Shown here: piece after piece, positions 1 to 8,675 of the stretch
Numbering within the stretch: the stretch's first letter is position 1
Layout: the number at the start of each line of letters is the position of its first letter
From: Leucobacter sp. cx-42
Lineage (GTDB): Bacteria; Actinomycetota; Actinomycetes; Actinomycetales; Microbacteriaceae
Assembly (NCBI RefSeq): GCF_014529985.1
Contig: NZ_JACVMU010000012.1
Location: 27,677 to 91,676, forward strand
Reading direction: 5' to 3'
DNA length: 64,000 nucleotides
The notes under the pieces: generated by a model
Databases searched by the model: none
What the model saw: only the letters and a program-made list of their open reading frames with translations
Told to the model about the DNA's origin: nothing
Made by a program: the position numbers and the translations under genes

Positions 1-876
1 TCGTATGGTTCGGGGCTGTGGCCGTGGATCCTCGGTTCAGCGACGCTCAGCCTCATCCTTTCGAACGTCGCGTTTGGCTGGCGGATCGATGACACCTGGC
101 AGTCCACCTTCATCCCGTTCGTGTGTGTCCCCGCCGCGATCGTACTGATCTATGGTTCGGGTTGGAAGACGCTCTTCACTGGCGCGGTTCTTGGCGCGGG
201 TATCGCGACGCCACTGTCAATCCCGCTGATCATGTATGTGACGGTGCCACTCGGTCTCCCCGGCGTTGCTGCAAACACCATGGCAATGGCGCTCGGTACC
301 GCGATCTCGTGCCTGATTGCGCGCTACCTGCCGTGGATGGAACGTCCGACCGCGCCGAAGCTCGACGCAGCGCCGGCGGCCCCCGCGACCACCATCACAG
401 GCACACCAACGCTGTGGAAGGACGCGGCTTGGACAATGCGCCGTGTTATCGCCGATTTCTCGGAGGCGCAGTTCTGGGCGACCGAGCTCGCCTCGATTGG
501 TATGCTGATCGGCCTCGCAGTCACGGTCATGATCGGTCCGGCTGAGCTGGCTGGCCTTCTCCCGCAGATTCTCGTGGCGCAGGGCCTCACCGCAGCGATC
601 GGCGTAGTTGTGTGGCGGCGTGGACTTCGTGGCGGCGGCTACGTTCCCACCTACATCCCCGTCGTCTCCGTCGCTCCAGCGTGCGTGCTGGCCTTCGGCG
701 GAACGGTTCCCGCCATCATCCTCGGTGCAGTGCTCGGCGCGCTTATTGGTCCGTTCATCTCCCGCTTGATTGAAAAGATCCTCCCGTCCGATTTCCACCC
801 GGTCATCGCGTTCACCTTCGCCATGGCGGTCACCTCGGCGATCGTTGTACCGACGCTCGCGCTCTTTCTCAATTAG
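1..876 (+). CDS. C-terminal part of a polytopic membrane protein of unknown family
   Basis: The reading frame is open from the first base of the window, so the true start lies upstream; it ends at a TAG at 874-876. The visible 291 residues contain at least six hydrophobic segments rich in Ala, Leu, Ile, Val and Gly, split by a hydrophilic Pro/Ala/Thr loop around positions 340-420. The protein therefore sits in the cytoplasmic membrane, probably as a permease, but I do not recognise a family motif and assign no substrate. A strong hairpin follows 31 nt after the stop. Confidence 0.75.
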   Translation, partial: SYGSGLWPWILGSATLSLILSNVAFGWRIDDTWQSTFIPFVCVPAAIVLIYGSGWKTLFTGAVLGAGIATPLSIPLIMYVTVPLGLPGVAANTMAMALGTAISCLIARYLPWMERPTAPKLDAAPAAPATTITGTPTLWKDAAWTMRRVIADFSEAQFWATELASIGMLIGLAVTVMIGPAELAGLLPQILVAQGLTAAIGVVVWRRGLRGGGYVPTYIPVVSVAPACVLAFGGTVPAIILGAVLGALIGPFISRLIEKILPSDFHPVIAFTFAMAVTSAIVVPTLALFLN

Positions 877-906
877 CGCGTAATGGGGGCGCGGATCAGT
901 GCCAGC

Positions 907-944
907 GGGAAAGGCTCACCGTCGAAAGACTGTGAGCCTTTCCC
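907..944 (+). terminator. Hairpin terminator after the membrane protein gene
   Basis: A 13-bp perfect stem (arms 907-919 and 932-944) encloses a 12-nt loop. It follows the membrane protein stop by about 30 nt and precedes the xerC start by about 30 nt. There is only a short T-containing tail, so termination is inferred from position and stem strength. Confidence 0.6.
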
Positions 945-976
945 GTTTCCTGCGGCATGCGAGCCACAATAGAGGC

Positions 977-1918
977 ATGGATATCCGGGACGCAGTGGAC
1001 AGCTTCCTCACAACGGTGCGCCACGAGTACGGCTACTCGGAGCACACTGTGACCGCGTATCGCCGCGATCTCGAACTCCTCTCAACTTTCGCCGTGGAGC
1101 GGCAGCTCACCAATGTCACGGATCTCACGCTTGATCTACTGCGAGACTGGCTCTGGGAACGCCAGCAGAGCGGACTCTCCCCCGCGACGCTGTCGCGAAA
1201 CGTTGCCACGCTCAAGTCCTTTGGCGCTTGGCTGGAGACTCGCGAGTATGTTCCGGGCAGCCCGGCATCGCGCTTACGTGCACCGAAGTCACCGCAGTCA
1301 CTTCCCCGCGTCCTCACCACCGATCAGGCTGATCGCATTCTCACGCGTGCCGCCAGCCTTGCCGAGAGTGGCGACCCCACGAAGCTCCGGGACCACGCAG
1401 CGCTTGAACTGCTGTACGCCTCTGCGTTACGCGTCTCTGAGCTGTGTTCACTCACCGTCGCCGGCTACGCGCCAGGCGATCGCACCGTGCGCGTGCTCGG
1501 CAAGGGCAATAAGGAGCGCGTGGTGCCGCTCGGCCGATCCGCCGCCCGAGCGCTCGATCGCTACCTCAGTACGGGGCGACCGGCGCTCCTCGCACGCGCA
1601 CAGAACACGGGCGCGGATCAGTCTCCCACTCCTGCAACGCAAGCAACCATGTTCCTGGGGAACCGTGGTGGTGCGTTCACCTCGTCTGCCGCGTATCGAT
1701 TGGTCGCAAAGGAACTCGAGCAGGAGCCTGGCAGTGGCCCGCGCGGACCGCACACGCTCCGCCACACCGCCGCCACCCACTTGCTCGACGGCGGCGCCGA
1801 CCTGCGCGTTGTGCAGGAGTACCTTGGCCACTCGAGCCTCGCCAGCACGCAGGTGTACACCCATGTCTCGAAGGAACGCCTCGCAGAGAGCTACCGCCAG
1901 GCTCACCCGCGAGCCTGA
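977..1918 (+). CDS. xerC: Tyrosine recombinase XerC
   Basis: This 313-residue site-specific recombinase resolves chromosome dimers at dif together with XerD. The N-terminal SAM-like core-binding domain covers about residues 1-95 and the catalytic domain the rest. The expected residues are visible: Arg in ALRVSELC, Lys in GKGNKER, His and Arg in HTLRH, His in LGHSS, and the nucleophilic Tyr in TQVYTHV. I chose the ATG at 977 over an in-frame upstream start at 899 because the upstream piece would be translated through the terminator stem and has no homology to the family start. It is convergent with the M23 peptidase gene, with only 4 nt between the stops. XerC rather than XerD is inferred from the M23 neighbour, a common actinobacterial arrangement. 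Confidence 0.9.
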   Translation: MDIRDAVDSFLTTVRHEYGYSEHTVTAYRRDLELLSTFAVERQLTNVTDLTLDLLRDWLWERQQSGLSPATLSRNVATLKSFGAWLETREYVPGSPASRLRAPKSPQSLPRVLTTDQADRILTRAASLAESGDPTKLRDHAALELLYASALRVSELCSLTVAGYAPGDRTVRVLGKGNKERVVPLGRSAARALDRYLSTGRPALLARAQNTGADQSPTPATQATMFLGNRGGAFTSSAAYRLVAKELEQEPGSGPRGPHTLRHTAATHLLDGGADLRVVQEYLGHSSLASTQVYTHVSKERLAESYRQAHPRA

Positions 1919-1922
1919 TCCG

Positions 1923-2495
1923 CTACCCCGCCAGCGGGAGCAAGATCGGACGCGCCAAGAAGAACCGCATGGGGTTCACGTAGGCACCATCGATTCTGAC
2001 GCCGACGTGCACACATTCCGCGTAGCAGTGACCGCCGCTGGCCATCTCACCAAGCACGGCTCCTCGGCTGACGGAATCACCGACGACGAGCTCCGAGCGC
2101 ACCGGTTCCAGCGACACCAGCGTCTGCGCATCGACGCGGATGGTGACGAGCGGGCGGTCAGCAACCACGCCAGCGAATGTCACTTCGCCCGAGGTAGGCG
2201 CGAGCACGGTTGCGCCAGGGCGAGCAGGCAGGTCGATTCCTCGATGGCCTGACGCATAGCGGTTCGGCGGTGCCCGATACCGGCCGGAAACCTGCAACGC
2301 AGTGCCGACCGGGGGCAGCCATTTTTCAGGGGAAGCTGCGGCGGTCGCGCCGCCAGGCACTGCCAGGGTTGCCAGGGTTAACGGCGCTGACGGGATTGAC
2401 AGCGCTGACGGCGCTGCCACGGCAACCGGAGCCGCCGGATTCACCAGGAAAAGGGTCAACACCAACGAGTACACACACGAGACGAAACGATTCAT
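1923..2495 (-). CDS. Secreted M23 (LytM-like) peptidase
   Basis: The 190-residue protein starts with a signal peptide (about residues 1-28, ending near AVAA), then a Pro/Ala-rich linker and a C-terminal M23 domain. The domain shows the GHRGIDL zinc-ligand motif, the ATVLAPTSGEVTFAG strand and a late GHCYAECVHVG motif, the Cys-containing variant common in actinobacterial M23 proteins. It probably acts on peptidoglycan outside the cell, as hydrolase or as a regulator of amidases. The ATG at 2495 was preferred over an in-frame start 39 nt upstream because it begins the signal peptide directly. Confidence 0.85.
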   Translation of the reverse strand: MNRFVSCVYSLVLTLFLVNPAAPVAVAAPSALSIPSAPLTLATLAVPGGATAAASPEKWLPPVGTALQVSGRYRAPPNRYASGHRGIDLPARPGATVLAPTSGEVTFAGVVADRPLVTIRVDAQTLVSLEPVRSELVVGDSVSRGAVLGEMASGGHCYAECVHVGVRIDGAYVNPMRFFLARPILLPLAG

Positions 2496-2531
2496 GCGGC
2501 AAGTGTGGCGCACCGGTTGCCGCCACACACA

Positions 2532-2553
2532 CAAAAACCGCCTCAGGGGCGGT
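2532..2553 (-). terminator. Rho-independent terminator after the DUF2469 gene
   Basis: On the minus strand a 6-bp GC stem (2548-2553 with 2537-2542) with a 5-nt loop is followed at once by a run of five T residues. It lies about 40 nt beyond the DUF2469 stop and is one of the few canonical intrinsic terminators in the window. Confidence 0.8.
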
Positions 2554-2593
2554 CGTTGTGGAGAAAAACTTCAGTGCGGAGGTTGTGAGCAAC

Positions 2594-2917
2594 CTAGCGG
2601 TCGAGCGACAGGTCCTCAGGGAACTTCAGCTCGTGAGCCGAAAGCTCTTCGACGTTGACGTCCTTGAACGTCAGCACTCGAACCGACTTCACGAAGCGGT
2701 TGGCGCGGTACACATCCCACACCCACACATCGTTCATGGACAGCTCAAAGTAGAAATCGTTGCCCGCATCCTGACGCTTCAGCTCAACATCGTTCGCCAG
2801 ATAGAAACGGCGTTCCGTCTCTACGACATAGCGAAACTGGCTTGCGATATCGCGGTACTCACGAAACAGCGACAGCTCGGCTTCGCGCTCGTAATCGTCC
2901 AGTTCTTCCTCATTCAT
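2594..2917 (-). CDS. DUF2469 family protein
   Basis: The 107-residue acidic protein matches the actinobacterial DUF2469 pattern: ELSLFREYRD, YVVETERRFYLAN, the WVWD motif and RVLTFKDVNVEEL. Its molecular role is unknown; in other actinobacteria the gene usually sits beside rnhB and genes for signal peptidase or DNA uptake. Here it stands alone, head to head with imuA'. ATG at 2917 is preferred because an AGGA motif lies 8 nt upstream; an in-frame ATG at 2926 is also possible. A T-tailed terminator follows. Confidence 0.9.
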   Translation of the reverse strand: MNEEELDDYEREAELSLFREYRDIASQFRYVVETERRFYLANDVELKRQDAGNDFYFELSMNDVWVWDVYRANRFVKSVRVLTFKDVNVEELSAHELKFPEDLSLDR

Positions 2918-2965
2918 CGACACCATCCTACGCGCCTTCTTGGAGGCACGCCGACAGATTGACTT

Positions 2966-2985
2966 ATTCGAACATATGTTCGAAT
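2966..2985. promoter_or_regulatory. LexA-binding SOS box in front of imuA'
   Basis: A perfect 20-bp palindrome contains the actinobacterial SOS consensus TCGAAC-N4-GTTCGA (core 2968-2983). It ends 10 nt before the imuA' start codon and touches a possible -10 element GAATAT at 2982-2987. LexA bound here should block the imuA'-imuB-dnaE2 promoter until RecA-stimulated LexA self-cleavage. The divergent DUF2469 gene starts 50 nt away and might also feel it. Confidence 0.93.
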
Positions 2986-2993
2986 ATTGCTTC

Positions 2994-3641
2994 ATGAATT
3001 CTCCGGCGACAGTCCTCGAGCTGCAGCAGCGCATCAGCGCAATGCAGCCGCTGCGCCTGCACGAGCGCACGCTCCCAACTGCGCCAGAGCTCGCCCCACT
3101 CCTCCCGGGCGGCTCCCTCCGCGAAGGTGGCATCTACGCAGTCTCCGGTTCCTGGCAGCTCGCGCTTTCGTTTCTCGCACCCGTATCCCAAAGCGGAGCC
3201 TGGTGCGGCATTATTGGCTGCCCAAATCTCAGTGCTGAAGCCGCTGCCGACGCAGGCATCGCCCTTGACCGCTGCATCGTCGTGCCAGATCCAGGCGCCC
3301 GCACGACCGCGGTCGCCGACATGCTGAGCGGCACAGTCACTGCGCTTCTCACGAAGTTTCCCGCTGAGGTCCCACCGCACGACGCGGAACGCATCGCGGC
3401 GAGACTCCGCGAGCAGGGATCCACCCTCATTGTCATGGGTGATTGGCGTCGTACTGATGCTGAGATTCGGGTGACAGATTCACGCTGGATCGGGCTAGAC
3501 ACCGGTCGCGGTGCACTCCGCGACCGCGAATTGACCGTTCGCAGCAGCGATCATCGCGGCCCTCGCACGCACAAGCTCCGCTTCGCTGGGGGCCACCTGG
3601 CACCGCAGCAGTCACCCGTCCGTCTGGTGGCAACACGATGA
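2994..3641 (+). CDS. imuA': ImuA' mutasome accessory protein
   Basis: This 215-residue RecA/SulA-like protein is the first gene of the SOS mutagenesis operon. It shows the family start (an ELQQRI.AMQ segment), LPGGSLREGGIYAVSG at the degraded P-loop position, and a C-terminal basic tail. A functional Walker A is absent, as in ImuA' proteins. It is thought to bring ImuB and DnaE2 together with RecA for translesion synthesis. The start at 2994 is preferred because an upstream in-frame ATG lies inside the LexA box. There is no Shine-Dalgarno sequence, so a leaderless mRNA is possible. Its stop overlaps the imuB start by 4 nt (ATGA). Confidence 0.88.
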   Translation: MNSPATVLELQQRISAMQPLRLHERTLPTAPELAPLLPGGSLREGGIYAVSGSWQLALSFLAPVSQSGAWCGIIGCPNLSAEAAADAGIALDRCIVVPDPGARTTAVADMLSGTVTALLTKFPAEVPPHDAERIAARLREQGSTLIVMGDWRRTDAEIRVTDSRWIGLDTGRGALRDRELTVRSSDHRGPRTHKLRFAGGHLAPQQSPVRLVATR

Positions 3642-5239
3642 CCGACGCAGCAACCCCGCAGCGCATCATCGCGCTCTGGTTTCCCGATTGGCCCGTCTAT
3701 GCGCACCTTGATGCGTTCGGCGTCGAGCTGACAGATCCGCTCCCACCGCTTGCCCTCGTGGCCAAGCGCATGATCGTCGCGTGCTCACCCGCAGCGCGCG
3801 CACGCGGTGTGCGGATCGGCCTGCGCGAGCAAGAAGCCCGCCTCCGGTGCCCCGATCTCGCGATCGAGCCGCTGCATCCCACGCTCGGCTCAGAACGCTT
3901 CGCGACGCTGCTCGCGGCATTCGCAGACCTCATTCCCCACATCGCAGAAGAGCGTCCCGGGCTCGCGGTCATGCAGGCCCGTGGGCCCGCTCGGTTCTAC
4001 GGCAGCGAGCTCCAGGCCGCGCAGGAGCTTCGCACCCATGCGACAACACTCGGCTATGTCACGGCACGCATTGGCATTGCAGAAGGCAGGTTTGCCGCGG
4101 AGCAGACCGCCCGAGCCGACACACAGAATACGTTCCTCGAGGCGGCAGAAGACGGCATTCGCGTACTCTCCCCCGGCACCGCGAAGGCGTTTCTCGCTCC
4201 GCTCCCGGTAGACCTCGCAATCGCAGGGTCACCGCGCCTGAGCGATACGCTGCACGGGCTCGGCATTCATACGCTCGGCGCGTTTGCTGCGCTCCCAGAG
4301 CCCGCCGTGCGCGCCCGCTTCGGCCCAGGCGGCGTCACCGCCCACCGCCGTGCACAGGGCCTCGAACCGGCGAGCCAGGCCGCGATTCAGGCGTATGCAG
4401 CAGCCCAAACGTTCGAAGTCACGCAAGATTTCGAGACCCCCATCGACACTGCTGAACAGCTCGCATTCGCCTGCAGCGCACTCGCAAACACGTCCATTGA
4501 CCAGCTTGCACAGGCGAACCTTGTCTGCACCGAGTTTCGCATCACCCTGATCGACGACATCGGGATGCTGCACGAGCGCGTCTGGGGGCACCCTCAGTAC
4601 TTCTCCGCAGCCGACCTGTTGACGCGTATCCGATGGCAAAGCGAGCAGGTGCCCCGCGCGCCCGAACGCACCGGCTCTGGCATCGCTCGCATCATGGTGT
4701 TTCCCGTACGCACCGACGCGGCAGCAGCCCACGAACCAGGGCTCTGGAATACCGGCGCAGATGAGCGCGTGCATCATCAGTTCAGCCGCGTGCAGCAGCT
4801 CCTCGGCCCGAGCAGCATCGGCACGTTCTCGCTCACTGGCGGGCGCCTCGTCAGCGAACGCCAGTCGTTCACCCCGTGGGGCACCGTGCAAGCTGACGCG
4901 TCACGCAACAATGCCGCTGCCCCCTGGCCAGGCGCGCTCATCGAGCTTCATCCCTCACTTGTATTCGATCCGCCACGCCCCGCGCAACTCCTCGGAACGG
5001 ATGGCACTCCCCTGTTCGTCACCCCCGATGATGTCCTGTCAGCAGACCCGGCCGAGTTCTCAACTGATCCTCAGCACAGCACTCAGGTCGCACACTGGTC
5101 GCTCCCCTGGCCGCTGCGCGAACGCTGGTGGGAAAGCCGACCCGTCAGGCATCGCCTGCAGGTCGAGCTTGCCGATGGCACCGCATGGCTCCTCATCACC
5201 TCCAATCAGTCATGGTTCGCCGAGGGGAAATACGACTGA
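3638..5239 (+). CDS. imuB: ImuB, Y-family polymerase-like mutasome hub
   Basis: The 533-residue protein has the Y-family fold but lacks its catalytic acidic residues. The N-terminal strand reads IIALWFPDWPVYAHLD instead of an active D-x-D motif, and no SIDE-type motif is present (AVMQARGPARFYGSE). Known ImuB proteins are inactive scaffolds that bind the beta clamp, ImuA' and DnaE2. The usual clamp motif, Q-x-x-L-W-G, is here EPGLWN near residue 368, so it is weakened. The C-terminal half shows the conserved HHQFSRVQQLLGP and GGR segments. The gene is translationally coupled on both sides: ATGA overlap with imuA' and TGATG overlap with dnaE2. Confidence 0.9.
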   Translation: MTDAATPQRIIALWFPDWPVYAHLDAFGVELTDPLPPLALVAKRMIVACSPAARARGVRIGLREQEARLRCPDLAIEPLHPTLGSERFATLLAAFADLIPHIAEERPGLAVMQARGPARFYGSELQAAQELRTHATTLGYVTARIGIAEGRFAAEQTARADTQNTFLEAAEDGIRVLSPGTAKAFLAPLPVDLAIAGSPRLSDTLHGLGIHTLGAFAALPEPAVRARFGPGGVTAHRRAQGLEPASQAAIQAYAAAQTFEVTQDFETPIDTAEQLAFACSALANTSIDQLAQANLVCTEFRITLIDDIGMLHERVWGHPQYFSAADLLTRIRWQSEQVPRAPERTGSGIARIMVFPVRTDAAAAHEPGLWNTGADERVHHQFSRVQQLLGPSSIGTFSLTGGRLVSERQSFTPWGTVQADASRNNAAAPWPGALIELHPSLVFDPPRPAQLLGTDGTPLFVTPDDVLSADPAEFSTDPQHSTQVAHWSLPWPLRERWWESRPVRHRLQVELADGTAWLLITSNQSWFAEGKYD

Positions 5240-8200
5240 TGGCTGGTTGGCACAACCCAAAAATCACCTGGTCCGAGCTTGAGCGCAGGCTCTCCGGGCG
5301 CCCGGACGCGGGCGCCCAAGCGGCTGCAACGTCGTCGCCAGCCCCAACAACTGCCGCGCTCCCGGGATCCGCGCCCGTCTCGAAGCGCGATAGCTCCCAC
5401 GTGCCGTATGCAGAATTGCATGCGCACTCCCACTACAGCTTCCTCGATGGTGCTTCATCGCCGCAGCAACTCATCCGCACCGCGGCCGAACTCGACCTCA
5501 CTGGCATTGCCATCACCGACCACGACGGCATCTACGGCGCTGCCCGTTTTGCAGAAGAAGCGACCGCGTTTCCTGACGTACTCACCGTGTACGGGGCAGA
5601 GCTCAGCATCGGGCTCGATGCGCCCCAGCTCGGAGCCATCGATCCCGCCGGCACACACTTGCTCGCGCTCGCGCACGGCAAAGAGGGCTACCACCGGCTC
5701 GCAAGCGCCATCACCCACGCGCAACTGGCTGGTGGCGCGAAGGGACGACCGGTCTACGACCTCGAAGCGCTCGCCGAGACCGCCGGTGGCGAGTGGGCGA
5801 TCCTCACGGGATGCCGCAAAGGCGCTGTGCAGCAGGCGCTCAATACTGCCTCGAATCGTTCCGACGGTGAAGATGCAGCCCGCGCAGAACTTGACCGACT
5901 CGTCGCGCTCTTCGGCCGCGATCAGGTACACGTTGAGCTAACGCATCACGGTCGCCCTGGCGATGATGCGCGGATCGACCAGCTCGCCGCCCTCGCAAAG
6001 CACGCCGGTCTCCCCACCCTGGCAACCGGCAACGTGCACTACGCAACCCTTGCCGAGACTCCGCTCGCTGAAGCGGTAGCCGCGGTTCGAGCACGCAGAA
6101 GCCTTGCGGAGATGGACCCGTATCTACCTGCGAACGGCTCTGCACGGCTTCGCAGCGGTGCTTGGATGCTGAACCGGTTTGCCCGACACGCAGACGCTGT
6201 GCTGCGCACTGTACCCCTCGCCCGCGAGCTCGCGTTTCCCCTCGCCAAAGCGAAGCCAAACCTGCCACGCATCGCACTTCCCGCTGGTCAGACACAGATG
6301 GGTTGGCTCCGCGAGCTCGTGTGGCGCGGCGCTGAACAACGGTACGGCCAGACACTCGACGCAGCGAAGCGCGCCCGCATCGAGCGCGAGCTCTCCGTCA
6401 TCGAGGCGAAAGACTTCCCCGGCTACTTCCTCATCGTGCACGATATCGTCCAGCACGCGCGAGGCCTCGGCATCCTCTGCCAAGGGCGCGGCTCAGCGGC
6501 GAACTCAGCCGTTTGCTACGTCCTCGAAATCACCGCGGTCGATTCCATCTACTACGATCTCCCATTCGAACGTTTCCTCTCGAGCATGCGCGATGAAGAA
6601 CCAGACATCGATGTCGATTTCGATTCGGAACGCCGTGAAGAGGTCATCCAGTATGTCTACGAGAAGTACGGCAGGCTCAACGCTGCGCAGGTCGCCAACG
6701 TCATCACCTACCGCCCGAAGGCAGCGGTGCGCGATGCTGCCCGCGCCCTTGGGTATAGCTCTGCCCAGCAGACTGCTTGGACAAAGCAGCTCGAACGCGG
6801 CGGCAACCTCACTGAGAACACCGCGCTGCCAGCGCCCGTCACCAAGCTCGCAGAAATGATGCTCACGGCACCACGCCACCTCGGCATCCACTCCGGCGGC
6901 ATGGTACTCACCGACCGACCGGTCGGTGAGGTGTGCCCAATCGAGCATGCCCGCATGGAGCGCCGCACCGTCCTGCAGTGGGACAAAGACGACTGCGCGT
7001 CCATGGGCCTCGTGAAGTTCGACCTGCTGGGCCTCGGCATGCTGAGCGCGATCCGCAAATCATTCGACATGATCGCGGCAGGCACTGGCGAACGATGGAG
7101 CATCGAGACGATCCCTCGCGAAGAAAGCGGCGTCTACGACATGCTCTGTCGCGGCGACGCTGTCGGCATCTTCCAACTCGAAAGCCGCGCACAGCTCAAT
7201 ACGCTGCCGCGCCTCAAACCGCGCAAATTCACCGACCTCGTGATTGAGATCGCGCTCATCCGGCCGGGACCCGTGCAGGGCGGCTCCGTGCATCCGTACC
7301 TCCGCAGGCGTTCAGGTGCTGAGCCCATCACATACCCGCACCCAACACTTGAGCCAGTCCTCAAGCGCACGCTCGGCATCCCCCTGTTCCAAGAGCAGCT
7401 CATGCAAATGGCGATGGCAGTCGGAAACTTCACGGGCGAAGACGCAGACCAGCTTCGCCGTGCCATGGGTTCGAAGCGTGGACTCGAACGAATCGACAAG
7501 CTCAAATCAAAACTCTTCGCAGGCATGGCCGAACACGGCATCGTCGGCGATGAAGCGATTCGCATCTTCGAACAGATCGAGGCGTTCGCAAGCTTCGGAT
7601 TCGCAGAGAGCCATTCGATTAGCTTCGCGCTACTCGTCTACGTGAGCGCGTGGCTCAAGTTGCACTACCCGGCAGCCTTCCTCGCAGGGCTTCTCCAGTC
7701 GCAGCCCATGGGCTTCTACTCGCCACGCAGCCTCGTCGAAGACTCCCGCAGGCACGGCGTTGAGGTGCTGCCACCCGATGTGCAGTTCTCCGACATCGAG
7801 TCAGTCATTGCGCCACGCGACGCCCCAGCGACACCAGGCACCCACCACGCGGCAACTGGCACGCACGCTTGTACCGTCTTCGAACAGCCGCCAGTTGGCC
7901 CGTTTGACGGCAGCGGGCCAGACCGGGGCGGCCAGCATCGCCGTGACAGCAACTTCCATGTGCGACTCGGCCTCACCGCGATCCGCGGCATTGAAGCGGC
8001 AACGGCAGAGCGCATCGTCACCGCACGCGCCCGCGAACCGTTCCTCGACATGGCCGACCTCGCCCGCAGGGCAGACCTCAGCAAAGATCAGCTCGAAGCG
8101 CTCGCGAGCGCTGGCGCGTGCAGTGGCATCGGCCTCGAACGACGCGAAGCGCTCTGGTCGGCAGGTCCGAGCGCAGAGAACCGCGAGCGATACTTGCCTG

Positions 8201-8655
8201 GCATCGCCACCTCGGTACAGCCCCCGCTGCTGCCGCTCCTCACACCGGGTGAGCAGTCGGCCCTCGACCTCTGGACCACAGGTGTAGTGACCGGCAATCA
8301 CCCACTCAGTCTGCTGCGCGACCAGCTCGATGTCCGGCGCGTGGTGCGCTCCGATCGCACCACCGCGGTGCGGCCAGGCAGCATCGTCGAAGTCGCCGGC
8401 GTGGTGACCCACCGGCAACGCCCGAGCACGGCAGGCGGTGTCACCTTCCTCACCCTCGAAGATGAGAGCGGCACCGTCAACATCGTGGTCTGGCCAAAGA
8501 TGTGGGAGCGCCACAGGCTCGTCGCGCGATCCGCGCCCGCACTCATCGTGCGGGGTCGCCTCGAACGGTCTCCAGAGGGGGTAGAAAACGTCGTAGCCGA
8601 AAGTTTCGAACCACTAGCAGCACCACCCGCCGTGCAGTCTCGAGATTTCCGATGA
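5239..8655 (+). CDS. dnaE2: Error-prone DNA polymerase DnaE2
   Basis: The 1138-residue C-family polymerase performs mutagenic translesion synthesis within the mutasome. The order is an N-terminal PHP domain (ELHAHSHYSFLDGAS, ITDHDGIYG), the polymerase core with catalytic aspartates in EPDIDVDFDSERR, the thumb and fingers (GRGSAANSAVCY, AIRPGPVQGG-like segment), a tandem helix-hairpin-helix region and a C-terminal OB fold (GVVTHRQRPSTAGGVTFLTLED). ATG at 5239 is used because it overlaps the imuB stop and opens with the family's GWHNP..TW motif; longer in-frame versions would run through imuB. A Gly/His/Pro-rich stretch at about residues 855-905 looks longer than usual. Confidence 0.95.
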   Translation: MAGWHNPKITWSELERRLSGRPDAGAQAAATSSPAPTTAALPGSAPVSKRDSSHVPYAELHAHSHYSFLDGASSPQQLIRTAAELDLTGIAITDHDGIYGAARFAEEATAFPDVLTVYGAELSIGLDAPQLGAIDPAGTHLLALAHGKEGYHRLASAITHAQLAGGAKGRPVYDLEALAETAGGEWAILTGCRKGAVQQALNTASNRSDGEDAARAELDRLVALFGRDQVHVELTHHGRPGDDARIDQLAALAKHAGLPTLATGNVHYATLAETPLAEAVAAVRARRSLAEMDPYLPANGSARLRSGAWMLNRFARHADAVLRTVPLARELAFPLAKAKPNLPRIALPAGQTQMGWLRELVWRGAEQRYGQTLDAAKRARIERELSVIEAKDFPGYFLIVHDIVQHARGLGILCQGRGSAANSAVCYVLEITAVDSIYYDLPFERFLSSMRDEEPDIDVDFDSERREEVIQYVYEKYGRLNAAQVANVITYRPKAAVRDAARALGYSSAQQTAWTKQLERGGNLTENTALPAPVTKLAEMMLTAPRHLGIHSGGMVLTDRPVGEVCPIEHARMERRTVLQWDKDDCASMGLVKFDLLGLGMLSAIRKSFDMIAAGTGERWSIETIPREESGVYDMLCRGDAVGIFQLESRAQLNTLPRLKPRKFTDLVIEIALIRPGPVQGGSVHPYLRRRSGAEPITYPHPTLEPVLKRTLGIPLFQEQLMQMAMAVGNFTGEDADQLRRAMGSKRGLERIDKLKSKLFAGMAEHGIVGDEAIRIFEQIEAFASFGFAESHSISFALLVYVSAWLKLHYPAAFLAGLLQSQPMGFYSPRSLVEDSRRHGVEVLPPDVQFSDIESVIAPRDAPATPGTHHAATGTHACTVFEQPPVGPFDGSGPDRGGQHRRDSNFHVRLGLTAIRGIEAATAERIVTARAREPFLDMADLARRADLSKDQLEALASAGACSGIGLERREALWSAGPSAENRERYLPGIATSVQPPLLPLLTPGEQSALDLWTTGVVTGNHPLSLLRDQLDVRRVVRSDRTTAVRPGSIVEVAGVVTHRQRPSTAGGVTFLTLEDESGTVNIVVWPKMWERHRLVARSAPALIVRGRLERSPEGVENVVAESFEPLAAPPAVQSRDFR

Positions 8656-8663
8656 TCATTAGC

Positions 8664-8669
8664 TAAGCT
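8664..8669 (+). promoter_or_regulatory. Putative -10 element of a leaderless pncB transcript
   Basis: TAAGCT ends 6 nt before the GTG start of pncB, and the gap contains no Shine-Dalgarno sequence. This fits TANNNT-type -10 elements of leaderless actinobacterial mRNAs. It is inferred from spacing only. Confidence 0.5.
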
Positions 8670-8675
8670 GACCGA

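Noticed and set aside
1113..2252. A 379-codon open frame on the plus strand
   Set aside because: It overlaps xerC in another frame and then the M23 gene in antisense; composition is Arg/Ser/Pro-rich.
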